Shown: positions 37,267 through 45,905, counted from the first letter of the stretch. The stretch: 64,000 bases of DNA from Comamonadaceae bacterium (GCA_947373185.1 CANBWP010000008.1:37037-101036), one strand, 5' to 3'. The notes: a model not told the origin generated them from the sequence alone. A program made the numbers and translations.

Positions 37267-37923
37267 ATGACTCCACATCACATTCAGCGCCAACGCGGCG
37301 GCACCTTGCTAGGCTTTATTTTGGGCTTGGTCATTGGCCTCACGGTGGCGCTGGGCGTGGCCATGTACGTCACCAAAGTGCCGATGCCGTTCAGCAACAA
37401 AAACCAAAGCCGCTCCGCTGAGCAGGATGCGGTCGAAGCGCAGAAGAACAAAGACTGGAACCCGAACGGGGCGCTGCAAGCCAAACCCGCCGGCACCCCA
37501 GAAGGTGGCACGGAGGCTGCTGCAACAGCAACACCGCCTGCAGCACCGGCTGTCGCCGCCGATCCTTTGGCAGACTTGGCCAAAAGCAAGGCGGCAGCGG
37601 TGACACCGCCGGCTGCTGCCACCGCCCAACCGGCCCCAGCCGCAACCCCAGCACCTGCTGCGCCCAAAGCATCGGCCAGTGCAGACCCCTTCACTTACTT
37701 TGTGCAAGCTGGCGCCTTCAAATCTGCGGCAGATGCAGATGCCCAAAAAGCCAAACTGTCGATGATGGGCATTGAAGCCAAAGTGAGCGAACGCGAGCAA
37801 GCAGGCCGCAGCATTTACCGGGTTCGCAGCGGCCCCTTTGATGACAAAGATCAGGCCGAAAAAATCAAAGTCCGCTTAGATTCAAGCGGTGTCGATGCCG
37901 CGCTGGTGCGCGTGCAGCGTTAA
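37267..37923 (+). CDS. SPOR-domain membrane protein (FtsN-like)
   Basis: Read from the ATG at 37267, 218 residues. A short cytoplasmic tail, one membrane helix (about 15-38, LLGFILGLVIGLTVALGVAM), a long Ala/Pro-rich periplasmic linker (about 70-140), and a C-terminal SPOR domain (about 140-218: YFVQAGAFKSAADADAQKAKL, YRVRSGPFDDKDQA). SPOR domains bind denuded septal peptidoglycan; the layout matches FtsN-type division proteins. Position after argS and before dsbA is common in related bacteria, as I recall. The exact role (FtsN or another SPOR protein) is not settled. Confidence 0.88.
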   Translation: MTPHHIQRQRGGTLLGFILGLVIGLTVALGVAMYVTKVPMPFSNKNQSRSAEQDAVEAQKNKDWNPNGALQAKPAGTPEGGTEAAATATPPAAPAVAADPLADLAKSKAAAVTPPAAATAQPAPAATPAPAAPKASASADPFTYFVQAGAFKSAADADAQKAKLSMMGIEAKVSEREQAGRSIYRVRSGPFDDKDQAEKIKVRLDSSGVDAALVRVQR

Positions 37924-37951
37924 GCCTTATTTCCATTTCAGGAGCAGGAAC

Positions 37952-38608
37952 ATGAAACGTCGTGAATTCAATGTGGCCACTTTAGGGGCCTGCGTCAGCG
38001 CACTCAGCGTGAGCCCAAGCGTCCTGGCGCAAGGCCCCTCTAAGTTTGTGCCGGGCAAGGACTACATCAAGCTGGACCGTGCCGTGCCCACCGACTCGGA
38101 AGCCGGCAAGATTGAACTGATTGAGTTCTTCTGGTACAGCTGCCCGCACTGCAATGCGTTTGAACCCACCTTTGCACAATGGGTCAAAAATGCCCCCAAG
38201 GATGTGGTGGTGCACCGCATCCCAGTGGCCTTTCGCGATGACTTCGCGCCGCAACAGCGCCTGTTTTTTGCATTGGAAGCCATGGGCTTGTTAGAGAAAA
38301 TGCACAGCAAAGTGTTCCAAGCGGTGCACGTCGAGCGCTTGGCCCTGAACACCGACGCCAGCATCGTGGCTTGGATTGAAAAACAAGGCGTCGACAAAAA
38401 CAAATTTGCCGACATCGCCAAATCGTTTGGCGTGGCCAGCAAGGTCAAGCGTGCGGTGCAATTGCAAAACGATTTCAAAATCGAAGGCGTGCCCTCGTTG
38501 GGCATTGCCGGCAAGTACTACACCGACGGCAGCTTGGCAGGCAGCATGGAGCGCGCGCTGGCCGTGACCGAGTCTTTGTTGACGCAAGTTCGCCAAGGCC
38601 GCGCCTGA
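37952..38608 (+). CDS. dsbA: Periplasmic thiol:disulfide oxidoreductase DsbA
   Basis: Read from the ATG at 37952 (GGAG at 37941-37944), 218 residues. A signal peptide (about 1-27) begins MKRREF, with an adjacent arginine pair that could serve Tat rather than Sec export, although it lacks the full Tat consensus. The thioredoxin-fold active site is CPHC at 64-67 and the cis-proline loop is in GVPSLGI. It introduces disulfides into secreted proteins. Its stop codon lies inside the 13-base tandem repeat that follows. Confidence 0.92.
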   Translation: MKRREFNVATLGACVSALSVSPSVLAQGPSKFVPGKDYIKLDRAVPTDSEAGKIELIEFFWYSCPHCNAFEPTFAQWVKNAPKDVVVHRIPVAFRDDFAPQQRLFFALEAMGLLEKMHSKVFQAVHVERLALNTDASIVAWIEKQGVDKNKFADIAKSFGVASKVKRAVQLQNDFKIEGVPSLGIAGKYYTDGSLAGSMERALAVTESLLTQVRQGRA

Positions 38609-38671
38609 ATTTTCAAACTGAGTTTTCAAACTGAGTTTTCAAACTGAGTTTTTAAACTGCGTTTTTAAAAG
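38607..38671 (+). repeat. Five tandem 13-base repeats after dsbA
   Basis: Units of consensus GAGTTTTCAAACT at 38607-38619, 38620-38632, 38633-38645, 38646-38658 and 38659-38671. The middle two are identical, the first differs at one base, and the last two are diverged. The array overlaps the dsbA stop and precedes a terminator by 13 bases. AT-rich and non-coding; copy number is probably variable. Confidence 0.93.
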
Positions 38672-38683
38672 GTGTTGCACATC

Positions 38684-38706
38684 AGCCCGCTTCGGCGGGC
38701 TTTTTT
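38684..38706 (+). terminator. Rho-independent terminator after dsbA
   Basis: Stem GCCCGC (38685-38690) with GCGGGC (38695-38700), a TTCG tetraloop, and six T immediately after. It separates the argS-dsbA unit from lptA. Confidence 0.93.
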
Positions 38707-38750
38707 GCGTGAATTTTCTTGCAAACTGGCTTGCATCCCCTCTGAACACC

Positions 38751-38756
38751 TACAAT
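38751..38756 (+). promoter_or_regulatory. Candidate -10 element for lptA-lptB-rpoN
   Basis: TACAAT stands 20 bases before the lptA ATG and directly after the dsbA terminator, where a promoter is required. TTGCAA and TTGCAT lie upstream at non-ideal distances (26 and 14 bases), so the -35 is unclear. Confidence 0.35.
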
Positions 38757-38776
38757 CAAGCAAGATTCGCGCCTTT

Positions 38777-39397
38777 ATGAAATCAAACTTCCTGTCCCTG
38801 TTCTGTGCCCTGCTCGCCACCTGCGTGGTGCAAAGTGCCACTGCGGAAAAAGCAGACCGCGACAAGCCCATGAACATTGAGGCGGACGCCTTGAAGCACG
38901 ATGACCAGCAACAACTGACCACCTTCACAGGCAAGGTCTTGATGAGCAAAGGCACGCTGGTCTTGAAAGCCGCCCGCATGGAAGTCAAGCAAGATGGCCA
39001 AGGCCATCAAGTGGCCAAATTGTGGGCCGACCCGGGCGAGAAAATTTTCTTCCGCCAAAAACGTGAAGGCTTGGACGAATTCACCGAAGGCGAGGCCGAG
39101 ACGGCCGTCTACAACAGCCAAGCCGACACCCTCACCTTGAGCAGCCGCGCCGAGTTGCGTTTGTTGCGTGGCCAAGTCGTGGCCGATCGCATCCAAGGTC
39201 AGCAAATTGTGGTGAACAACACCACCGAAGTTTTCTCCGTCGATGGCAAGCCCAGCAACACCAGCCAGCAAGGCGGCCAAAGTGGTCAGCGCGTCAAGGC
39301 CACCATCACGCCACGCGCTAAAAATGCCGAACCTGTGGCAGCGCCGGTCAGCCCCCCTTTGAAATCCAGCCAACGTCTGGGCACCGACAAACCATGA
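38777..39397 (+). CDS. lptA: LPS transport periplasmic protein LptA
   Basis: Read from the ATG at 38777, 206 residues; a longer open frame reaches back into the terminator and is not used. A signal peptide (about 1-24, ending ATAE) precedes the OstA/LptA beta-jellyroll (about 28-165: [55 protein letters not shown]). The C-terminal tail is Pro/Lys-rich. It forms the periplasmic bridge for lipopolysaccharide. The usual upstream partners lptC and kdsC are absent; dsbA is the neighbour instead. Confidence 0.92.
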   Translation: MKSNFLSLFCALLATCVVQSATAEKADRDKPMNIEADALKHDDQQQLTTFTGKVLMSKGTLVLKAARMEVKQDGQGHQVAKLWADPGEKIFFRQKREGLDEFTEGEAETAVYNSQADTLTLSSRAELRLLRGQVVADRIQGQQIVVNNTTEVFSVDGKPSNTSQQGGQSGQRVKATITPRAKNAEPVAAPVSPPLKSSQRLGTDKP

Positions 39398-40152
39398 ACG
39401 CCCCCTCAGAAGTCAGCAGCTTAGAAGCGCGCCATCTGCAAAAGTCCTACGGCAGTCGCCAGGTGGTGTTTGACGTGTCGGTCAAAGTGCAAAAAGGCGA
39501 AGTGGTTGGGCTGCTTGGCCCCAATGGCGCGGGCAAGACCACTTCGTTTTACATGATTGTGGGACTGGTGCGCACCGACGGGGGTCAAATTTTGATTGAC
39601 GGCGAAGACGTCACCCGCATGCCGATTCACCGGCGCTCTCGCATGGGCTTGTCTTACTTGCCGCAAGAAGCCTCTATTTTTAGAAAACTCACGGTGGCCG
39701 AAAACGTTCGCGCCGTTTTGGAGTTGCAAGAAAATGCGCAAGGCAAGCCCTTGAGCGAAGCACTCATCGACGAGCGCCTGATGGCCCTGCTGAAAGATTT
39801 GCGGGTGGACCATTTGCGCGATTCCCCTTCTTTGGCCTTGTCGGGCGGTGAGCGCCGGCGGGTTGAAATTGCGCGCGCGCTGGCGACAGGTCCTCGCTTT
39901 ATTTTGCTCGACGAACCCTTTGCCGGCATCGACCCCATTGCGGTCATCGAAATTCAACGCATCATTGAGTTCCTCAAAGAGCGCGGCATTGGCGTGCTGA
40001 TCACCGATCACAATGTGCGCGAAACATTGGGCATCTGCGACCACGCCTACATCATCAGCGAAGGTCGCGTGTTGGCTCAAGGCACGCCCAAAGACATCGT
40101 AGACAACGCCGATGTGCGCCGCGTCTACTTGGGCGAACACTTCCGAATGTGA
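39394..40152 (+). CDS. lptB: LPS export ABC ATPase LptB
   Basis: 252 residues, start overlapping lptA's stop in ATGA. Walker [10 protein letters not shown] (about 49-57), signature [15 protein letters not shown] (about 149-163), Walker [14 protein letters not shown] and the switch histidine in TDHNVRET. It powers lipopolysaccharide extraction by LptFG. It is followed by rpoN 13 bases downstream, the conserved order lptA-lptB-rpoN of proteobacteria. Confidence 0.96.
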   Translation: MNAPSEVSSLEARHLQKSYGSRQVVFDVSVKVQKGEVVGLLGPNGAGKTTSFYMIVGLVRTDGGQILIDGEDVTRMPIHRRSRMGLSYLPQEASIFRKLTVAENVRAVLELQENAQGKPLSEALIDERLMALLKDLRVDHLRDSPSLALSGGERRRVEIARALATGPRFILLDEPFAGIDPIAVIEIQRIIEFLKERGIGVLITDHNVRETLGICDHAYIISEGRVLAQGTPKDIVDNADVRRVYLGEHFRM

Positions 40153-40165
40153 TGGCCCAACGTCT

Positions 40166-41734
40166 ATGAAGCAAAGCCTCTCCCTTCGGATGTCCCAGCA
40201 CCTGGCGCTGACGCCCCAGTTGCAACAATCCATTCGGCTGCTTCAACTCTCCACGCTAGAGCTGAGTCAAGAAGTCGAGCAAATGCTCGATGAAAACCCG
40301 TTCCTCGAGCGCAGCACAGACGACGCGCCGCAAGAAGACTTCGGCTTGCCCGAGGCCGATGCGCGTGTGAGCTTAGGCGACCGTGTGTCAGAAGCCGCCA
40401 GCGATGCCGGCGCAGACTCGCGCGATGCCGCCAGCGAATCGACCGCGTCGGTGTCCAACGACGAAGCGGTCACCGACGTGGCCGACAGCTGGGACGGCGA
40501 CGGCAGTGTTGACATGGCCCCCGACGACAGCGAGTGGGGCACCGATGCCGGCGCGCGCAAGAACAACACCAACAACGACTCAGAAGGGGCCGACGCCATC
40601 GAATTGGCGCGCGGTTTGGGTTCACTCACCGAAGCTTTGCACCGTCAAGCTTTGTCGATGCGCCTGTCTGAGATTGACCGCGCTGCGCTGCGCTTCCTGA
40701 TTGAATCTTTGAACGACGATGGTTATTTGGAAGACAGCCTCGAGTCTTTGGCGCAAGGCTTGGCGGGCACCGATGACATCGAGCAACTGGAAGAGCTGGT
40801 GCACCGCTTCACGGTGGCCTTGAGTTTGTTGCAATCGCTCGAGCCCGTGGGCATTGGCGCACGCGATTTGGGCGAGTGCTTGCGCATTCAACTCAAGGCC
40901 ATTTTGAACGACGAGCCCGACCATGAAGTGGCTGCAGTGGGCTTGAAAATTTGTGCACTGCCGCTTGAGTTGCTGGCCAAGCGCGACTTCAAACGCTTGG
41001 CGGTTCAGTGCGGCGAAGACGAAGCCATTGTCAAACAAGCGCTGACCTTCATCACTCGCCTAGAGCCCAAACCCGGTCGGCCGTTTGCCAATGCCGAACA
41101 GCACGTGATCGTGCCCGATGTGTTGGTGATTGGCACGCGCAAAGGCGGTGAGCCTCACTTTCGCGTGCAGCTCAATCCTGATGTGATGCCCAAGTTGCGC
41201 GTCCATGACATTTATGCCAACGCCTTGCGTGGTGGCAAAGGCGAAGGTCATTTGGGTTTGCAGCAACGCTTGCAAGAAGCGCGTTGGTTCATCAAAAACA
41301 TTCAACAGCGCTTTGACACCATCTTGCGTGTGTCGACGGCCATTGTGGAGCGTCAGCGCAACTTCTTCATCCATGGCGAATTGGCCATGCGGCCATTGGT
41401 CCTGCGCGAAATTGCCGACGAATTGGGCTTGCACGAATCCACCATCAGCCGTGTCACCACCGCCAAATACATGACCACGCCCATGGGCACCTTTGAGCTG
41501 AAGTTTTTCTTTGGCTCGGGCCTTGGCACCGACAGTGGCAGTGCCGCTTCCAGCACCGCCGTGCGCGCCCTGATCAAACAATTGGTGGCGGCCGAAAACC
41601 CCAACAAACCCTTGTCAGACAACCAACTGTCTGAAATGCTCAAAGAACAAGGCATCGATTGCGCGCGTCGTACCGTTGCCAAATACCGCGAGGCGCTCAA
41701 AATTGCGCCCGCCAACCTGCGTAAAACACTGTGA
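40166..41734 (+). CDS. rpoN: RNA polymerase sigma-54 factor RpoN
   Basis: Read from the ATG at 40166, 522 residues. Region I (about 1-50) is Gln/Leu-rich: LRMSQHLALTPQLQQSIRLL. A strongly acidic region II follows (about 50-155). The core-binding domain, HTH (DELGLHESTISRVTTAKY) and RpoN box ARRTVAKYRE (about 501-510) are all present. It binds -24/-12 promoters and needs an activator ATPase. A possible -24/-12 promoter occurs before fliK in this window. The next gene starts inside the stop. Confidence 0.96.
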   Translation: MKQSLSLRMSQHLALTPQLQQSIRLLQLSTLELSQEVEQMLDENPFLERSTDDAPQEDFGLPEADARVSLGDRVSEAASDAGADSRDAASESTASVSNDEAVTDVADSWDGDGSVDMAPDDSEWGTDAGARKNNTNNDSEGADAIELARGLGSLTEALHRQALSMRLSEIDRAALRFLIESLNDDGYLEDSLESLAQGLAGTDDIEQLEELVHRFTVALSLLQSLEPVGIGARDLGECLRIQLKAILNDEPDHEVAAVGLKICALPLELLAKRDFKRLAVQCGEDEAIVKQALTFITRLEPKPGRPFANAEQHVIVPDVLVIGTRKGGEPHFRVQLNPDVMPKLRVHDIYANALRGGKGEGHLGLQQRLQEARWFIKNIQQRFDTILRVSTAIVERQRNFFIHGELAMRPLVLREIADELGLHESTISRVTTAKYMTTPMGTFELKFFFGSGLGTDSGSAASSTAVRALIKQLVAAENPNKPLSDNQLSEMLKEQGIDCARRTVAKYREALKIAPANLRKTL

Positions 41735-42996
41735 ACTCGCTTCAACTTTTCATGCCTTGCGCCGCCGGCGTTGAAGGCTTATTGGCCGACGAGGTCCATC
41801 AACTCACGGGCCTCACGGGCAACGATTTGCTGACAGGCCGCGGTGGCGTCATGGCCAACGCGTCATGGCGTGATGCCTTGCGTCTGAATTTGCACAGCCG
41901 CCTGACACAGCGCGTGCTCATTCAACTGTCGCAAACTTTTTACCGCAGTGAAAAAGATTTGTACGATGCGGCCAGTGCGGTGGCTTGGGAAATTTGGTTC
42001 ACCACGAAGCAGACTTTCAAGATTGAAATCACGGCGCAGCACAGCCCGCTCACCAGCCTGAACTTTGCGGCCCTCAAAATCAAAGATGCCGTGGCCGATC
42101 GTTTTCGCGCCAAACGCGGCGAGCGTCCTGACGTCAACACCCAGTGGCCCGATGTGCGCATTTACGTGCACCTCACCACCGACAGTTGCACGCTGTACAT
42201 GGACACTTCGGGCGAGCCTTTGTTCAAACGCGGCTGGCGCGAAGACAAGGGTGATGCGCCCCTCAAAGAAACCTTGGCGGCCGCCATGTTGGCCGCCAGC
42301 GGCTGGGATGCGCACACGCCTTTGTACGACCCCTGCTGCGGCAGCGGCACCATCGCCATTGAGGCGGCTCAAATTGCCTGTGGCATTGCGCCAGGCATCA
42401 TGCGCCGCTTTGCATTTGAAAAACTGTTGCCCTTTCAGCCCCACGTTTGGCACGCCTTGCAAGACGAAGCGCGCGCGCAGGAACATGCCCCCACGGCAGA
42501 AATACACGCCTCTGACGTGGCATTCCGCATGGTTGACTTTACGCAGCGCAATGCCGAGCGCGCTGGCGTAGGGCAAGTGGTACAAGCCCGCGGTGGCGAT
42601 GCCCTGCAGCGCATGCCGCCTTGCGAGACGCCCGGTCTCATGCTGTTGAATCCGCCTTACGGCGAGCGCATTGCAGCGGCCGGCGTGGCAGGTGTGTCCA
42701 GCATGGAACGCGCTCGGGACAGCGGCGATTTTGGCCGCTCACGCCCGCCCGTCGACTTGAGCCGTGCCCGCGAAGTGGCCGAAGGTGACGATGGGGGCGA
42801 GTTCTTTGCGCAACTGGCCTCGCACTGGAAAAAGAATTACAACGGCTGGACCGCTTGGATGCTGACGCCCGATTTGAAACTGCCCACCAAAATGCGCCTC
42901 AAAGAATCGCGCCGCGTGCCCATGTGGAACGGCCCCATTGAATGCCGCATGTTCCGCTTTGACCTCATGAAGGGCTCTGTGCGTGACAAGCTCTGA
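41731..42996 (+). CDS. THUMP-domain class I SAM-dependent RNA methyltransferase (RlmL-type)
   Basis: 421 residues from the GTG at 41731, which overlaps the rpoN stop. The start MNSLQLFMPCAAGVEGLLADE fits the family; an internal ATG at 41752 is an alternative. The N-terminal THUMP domain covers about 45-155. The Rossmann methyltransferase domain follows, with YDPCCGSGTIAIEAAQIACG (about 204-223) and the catalytic LLNPPYGERI. RlmL-N relatives make m2G2445 in 23S rRNA. An unusual insertion (about 316-350, rich in Arg/Ser/Asp) follows the NPPY motif. Target rRNA site inferred from family only. Confidence 0.88.
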   Translation: MNSLQLFMPCAAGVEGLLADEVHQLTGLTGNDLLTGRGGVMANASWRDALRLNLHSRLTQRVLIQLSQTFYRSEKDLYDAASAVAWEIWFTTKQTFKIEITAQHSPLTSLNFAALKIKDAVADRFRAKRGERPDVNTQWPDVRIYVHLTTDSCTLYMDTSGEPLFKRGWREDKGDAPLKETLAAAMLAASGWDAHTPLYDPCCGSGTIAIEAAQIACGIAPGIMRRFAFEKLLPFQPHVWHALQDEARAQEHAPTAEIHASDVAFRMVDFTQRNAERAGVGQVVQARGGDALQRMPPCETPGLMLLNPPYGERIAAAGVAGVSSMERARDSGDFGRSRPPVDLSRAREVAEGDDGGEFFAQLASHWKKNYNGWTAWMLTPDLKLPTKMRLKESRRVPMWNGPIECRMFRFDLMKGSVRDKL

Positions 42997-43426
42997 GGCC
43001 ACACGCCCAGGACAGCCCTGGGTGCTGGACACCAACATCGTGCTCGACCTGTGGTTGTTTGAAGACCCCGCGACAAAGCCATTGCGGGCCGCTTTGCAGC
43101 AAGGCCTGATCTCGCACCTGGCCACAGACAGCATGCGCGAAGAATTAGCGCGCGTGCTGACCTACCCTCACCTCGTCAAGCGCATGGCCAAGTCCGACAT
43201 TCAAGCGCAAGATATTTTGAAGCGCTTTGACGAACACCATGTGGCGGCAGAACCCGCGGCCAAAGCGCCCTGCACTTGCACAGACCCGGACGATCAAAAG
43301 TTCATCGACTTGGCGGTGGCCCATGCGGCCCCCTTGATCAGCAAGGACGCTGCCATCTTGTGCATGAAAAAACGACTGTCTCAATCGGGCGTGGTCTTGA
43401 ACCCCACCGACATTCCCACCCTCTGA
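42983..43426 (+). CDS. PIN-domain protein (COG1569-type putative RNase)
   Basis: 147 residues from the GTG at 42983, overlapping the methyltransferase end by 14 bases. PIN-domain acidic residues are in place: VLDTNIVLDLW (about 14-24), SMREELARVL, CTDPDDQKFIDLAVAHAA (about 98-115) and ISKDAAIL. The family is often called the toxin part of a toxin-antitoxin system, but no antitoxin-sized gene is adjacent; the neighbours are an RNA methyltransferase and a SEC-C protein. A housekeeping metal-dependent ribonuclease is at least as likely. Confidence 0.85.
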   Translation: MTSSEATRPGQPWVLDTNIVLDLWLFEDPATKPLRAALQQGLISHLATDSMREELARVLTYPHLVKRMAKSDIQAQDILKRFDEHHVAAEPAAKAPCTCTDPDDQKFIDLAVAHAAPLISKDAAILCMKKRLSQSGVVLNPTDIPTL

Positions 43427-43441
43427 CCCCTGGACCTCCAC

Positions 43442-44209
43442 ATGACCGGCCTCCAACCCGAAGACTTTGACGCCCTCGACGACATCTTGGACGACTTGCG
43501 CACGCGTTACGAAGAAACCCCGCAATGGGAATTTTGTGAGGGCTTCATGGTGGCGCTCATTTGCTGCCGGCGGGCCTTGCCAGAAACAGAATGGTTGCCC
43601 GTCTTGTTGGGCCTGGACGACGACGAAGGCGGCGCAGGTTTTTCGGATGACGCCCAAAAGCGCAAGTTTCTGGACTTGTGGCAACAGCGTCATGACGAAG
43701 TCAAACAATCTTTAGACACTGAAATCAAGGCGCTCGATGAAGACAGCGCCTATGCGCCCGAAGTCATGGATGTGCGCGGTGCGATTGCCAGCCTGCCCCC
43801 TGAGGAACGCGCAGAAATTGCCAGCGAAGAAATTCCAGCCTTTGCCCAGGTGTGGGCCTTGGGTTTCATGTTCGCGGTCGAAAACTGGCCCGACGAATGG
43901 GCCGCGCCCAAAGACAAAGAAGCCGCGCAGTGGCATGACACGGCCTTGGAAGCCATCGTGGCCCTGACCGAAGACGACACCGACGAGCCCACACTGTCAG
44001 CGCTCAGTGAAGACGGTCCATTGAGCGTCAGTGAATCGCGTTTGAACGCCTATGGCGAAGCCTTGTGGGCCGTTTACGATTTGCGGGAAATTTGGCGCAG
44101 CATTGGACCTCGTGTGACCCAAGTGATCAAACAAGCCACGCCCGGGCGCAATGAACTGTGCACCTGCGGCAGCGGTCAAAAATACAAAAAGTGTTGCGGC
44201 GCCAACTAG
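43442..44209 (+). CDS. UPF0149/YecA-like protein with C-terminal SEC-C zinc motif
   Basis: 255 residues. The body (about 5-190) is acidic and helical, with CEGFMVALICCRRALPETEWLP and AFAQVWALGFMFAVENWPDEWA, as in the UPF0149 family. The last 19 residues form a SEC-C motif, NELCTCGSGQKYKKCCG, expected to bind zinc and often found in ribosome- or SecB-associated proteins. Function unknown; a ribosome-contacting role is inference. It is co-directional with the PIN gene 16 bases upstream, and its stop shares CTAG with the convergent hydrolase. Confidence 0.86.
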   Translation: MTGLQPEDFDALDDILDDLRTRYEETPQWEFCEGFMVALICCRRALPETEWLPVLLGLDDDEGGAGFSDDAQKRKFLDLWQQRHDEVKQSLDTEIKALDEDSAYAPEVMDVRGAIASLPPEERAEIASEEIPAFAQVWALGFMFAVENWPDEWAAPKDKEAAQWHDTALEAIVALTEDDTDEPTLSALSEDGPLSVSESRLNAYGEALWAVYDLREIWRSIGPRVTQVIKQATPGRNELCTCGSGQKYKKCCGAN

Positions 44210-45192
44210 CGCATGAAATGGCGCAGTGCGCCGATGGTGTCCTCGGGTCGCTCTTCAGGAATGAAGTGACCTGATGGCAACACCTGACCTGACACGGTGC
44301 CATCGCACTGGGCTTGCCAAAGCTCAAGCGGTTTGAACATTTTGTGAACCACACCGCGCTCGCCCCACATGACCCAAACATCACACTTGATTTTTTGGTC
44401 CAGTGCACGGCTTTCGCGATCGTGCACCAGGTCAATGCCGGCGCTGGCCCGGTAATCTTCACAGGCGGTGTGCACCGCAGGCAACAGATCACCGGCTTGC
44501 TCGGGTGCCATGGTCATGCAGCGCTCATATTCGGCCAAGGCTTCAGCTTCTATGAACGATGTGCCGTCAGAACCCCACCCGCCCAACTTGGCATGCAAAT
44601 AGTGCAACACGTTGCCACCGATCATTCTCTCAGGCAGTGGGCTGGGCTGAATCAGGTGGAACCAGTGGTAATAGGCCCGCGCAAAGTCCATGTCGGTTCG
44701 GTTGTACATGTCCAAGGTGGGCGCAATGTCGATCACACACAATTTCACCACGCGCGTGGGGTAGTCGATGGCCAAGCGGTGCGCGACACGAGCGCCACGA
44801 TCATGGCCACACAAAAAGAAATCGTCCACATTGAGCTGGTCCAGCAAGCCCACCACATCTTGCGCCATCGCGCGTTTGCTGTAGTTGCTGTGATCGGGCA
44901 AGCCTGGCGCATGGGACGAATCGCCATAGCCGCGCAAATCAGGCAAGACCATTCGGTAGTCATGCTTTAAGGCCTGTGCCACCCGGTGCCACATGACATG
45001 CGTTTGTGGAAATCCGTGCAACAGCACCAACACCGGCTTGTCCAATTGCGAAAGCCAATTGGCAGAAATGCGTGCGCACACCACCACACCATTGACATTG
45101 AATTGGCGTTTTTCAAAACCATCAAACCACACGGCATCCGAAGCCGCGCAGGGACTGAGGTCTGGCGTGGAAGGGGTTGAAGGCGACGTCAT
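44206..45192 (-). CDS. Alpha/beta hydrolase, fluoroacetate-dehalogenase-like
   Basis: Read from the ATG at 45192, 328 residues; a TTG at 45231 would add 13. The nucleophile elbow is GHDRGARVAH with aspartate 131, not serine. R132, R135, D155, H176 and W177 match at constant spacing the carboxylate- and halide-binding set recalled for Rhodopseudomonas fluoroacetate dehalogenase, and H309 is the base. HGFPQTHVMWH, RGYGDSS and YYHWFHLIQPSPLPE add support. It should hydrolyse a haloacetate to glycolate in the cytosol, but epoxide hydrolase activity shares the Asp nucleophile. The next gene upstream ends 35 bases away. Confidence 0.85.
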   Translation of the reverse strand: MTSPSTPSTPDLSPCAASDAVWFDGFEKRQFNVNGVVVCARISANWLSQLDKPVLVLLHGFPQTHVMWHRVAQALKHDYRMVLPDLRGYGDSSHAPGLPDHSNYSKRAMAQDVVGLLDQLNVDDFFLCGHDRGARVAHRLAIDYPTRVVKLCVIDIAPTLDMYNRTDMDFARAYYHWFHLIQPSPLPERMIGGNVLHYLHAKLGGWGSDGTSFIEAEALAEYERCMTMAPEQAGDLLPAVHTACEDYRASAGIDLVHDRESRALDQKIKCDVWVMWGERGVVHKMFKPLELWQAQCDGTVSGQVLPSGHFIPEERPEDTIGALRHFMR

Positions 45193-45227
45193 GGACGGAT
45201 TTTGCGATGGGGCTGGCAACTTGGCAA

Positions 45228-45788
45228 TCAAAGTTTGGCGCGGATTTCGGCCAAGTCATTCCAAACATCTTGTCGGTGCAACTTGCCCTTGACCACTTCA
45301 AACCGGTCAATGAAGCGAATGTCCTTGAACGCACTGCCATCGAGCCACTCGCCGCTGAGCATGCCGCGGCAATACACCACGGTCTTGTCGCCTTGCCAAG
45401 ACTCGTCAAAACTCATGTCGGTTTTGGCCACACGGCGGTAGCGCGGTGCAGCCCACGTCAGAAGTTCGGCAAGCTGCGTCATGGTGTCCCCGCCAGGAAA
45501 TACCATCTGAAAATCTAGCGCCAAAAAAGCCTGTGCGGCCTCTAAATTGCGCGCGGCCATGCAGTCTAAAAACTGAGCCACCAATTGGCTGGCTTCAGGC
45601 AACACAGGTCCGCCCCCCGTGAAGACGTGACCATCGCGGCGGTATGTGCTCACCTCTTGCACAAACACCGTGGTGCCTGCATCGCTGGCGTCAATCACGG
45701 AACGGGCCGTGTGTGCCAAACGTTGCACCAAGCGCTGCTGCGCATCTTGTGGATAGCCGGGCAAAAGCGTGACGGAAATGACAGGCAT
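45228..45788 (-). CDS. Tautomerase domain fused to NTF2/SnoaL-like domain
   Basis: 186 residues. The start MPVISVTLLPGYPQDAQQ places a proline after the initiator methionine, the catalytic residue of 4-oxalocrotonate tautomerases, and residues 2-62 have that fold length with EVSTYRRDGHVFTGG. Residues about 68-186 instead look like a SnoaL/NTF2-like domain (FLDCMAARNLEAAQAFLALD, FKDIRFIDRFEVVKGKLHRQDVWND). Tautomerases are normally about 62 residues alone, so the fusion is notable. It may tautomerise and further convert a small keto acid. It is followed on the same strand by the dehalogenase-like gene. Confidence 0.8.
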   Translation of the reverse strand: MPVISVTLLPGYPQDAQQRLVQRLAHTARSVIDASDAGTTVFVQEVSTYRRDGHVFTGGGPVLPEASQLVAQFLDCMAARNLEAAQAFLALDFQMVFPGGDTMTQLAELLTWAAPRYRRVAKTDMSFDESWQGDKTVVYCRGMLSGEWLDGSAFKDIRFIDRFEVVKGKLHRQDVWNDLAEIRAKL

Positions 45789-45905
45789 ACAGGAATCTCC
45801 AAAAATGTGCGGCTTTCAAGAAATGTTCAGAAGCCACTCATGGCGTATTTTGACGCATTGCACTGTCGAAAGACCTTATTTTCTGACGACAACTACAATC
45901 TGCGC

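Noticed and set aside
42983..43426. Toxin-antitoxin module
   Set aside because: Only the PIN protein is present; no antitoxin-like gene overlaps or adjoins it.
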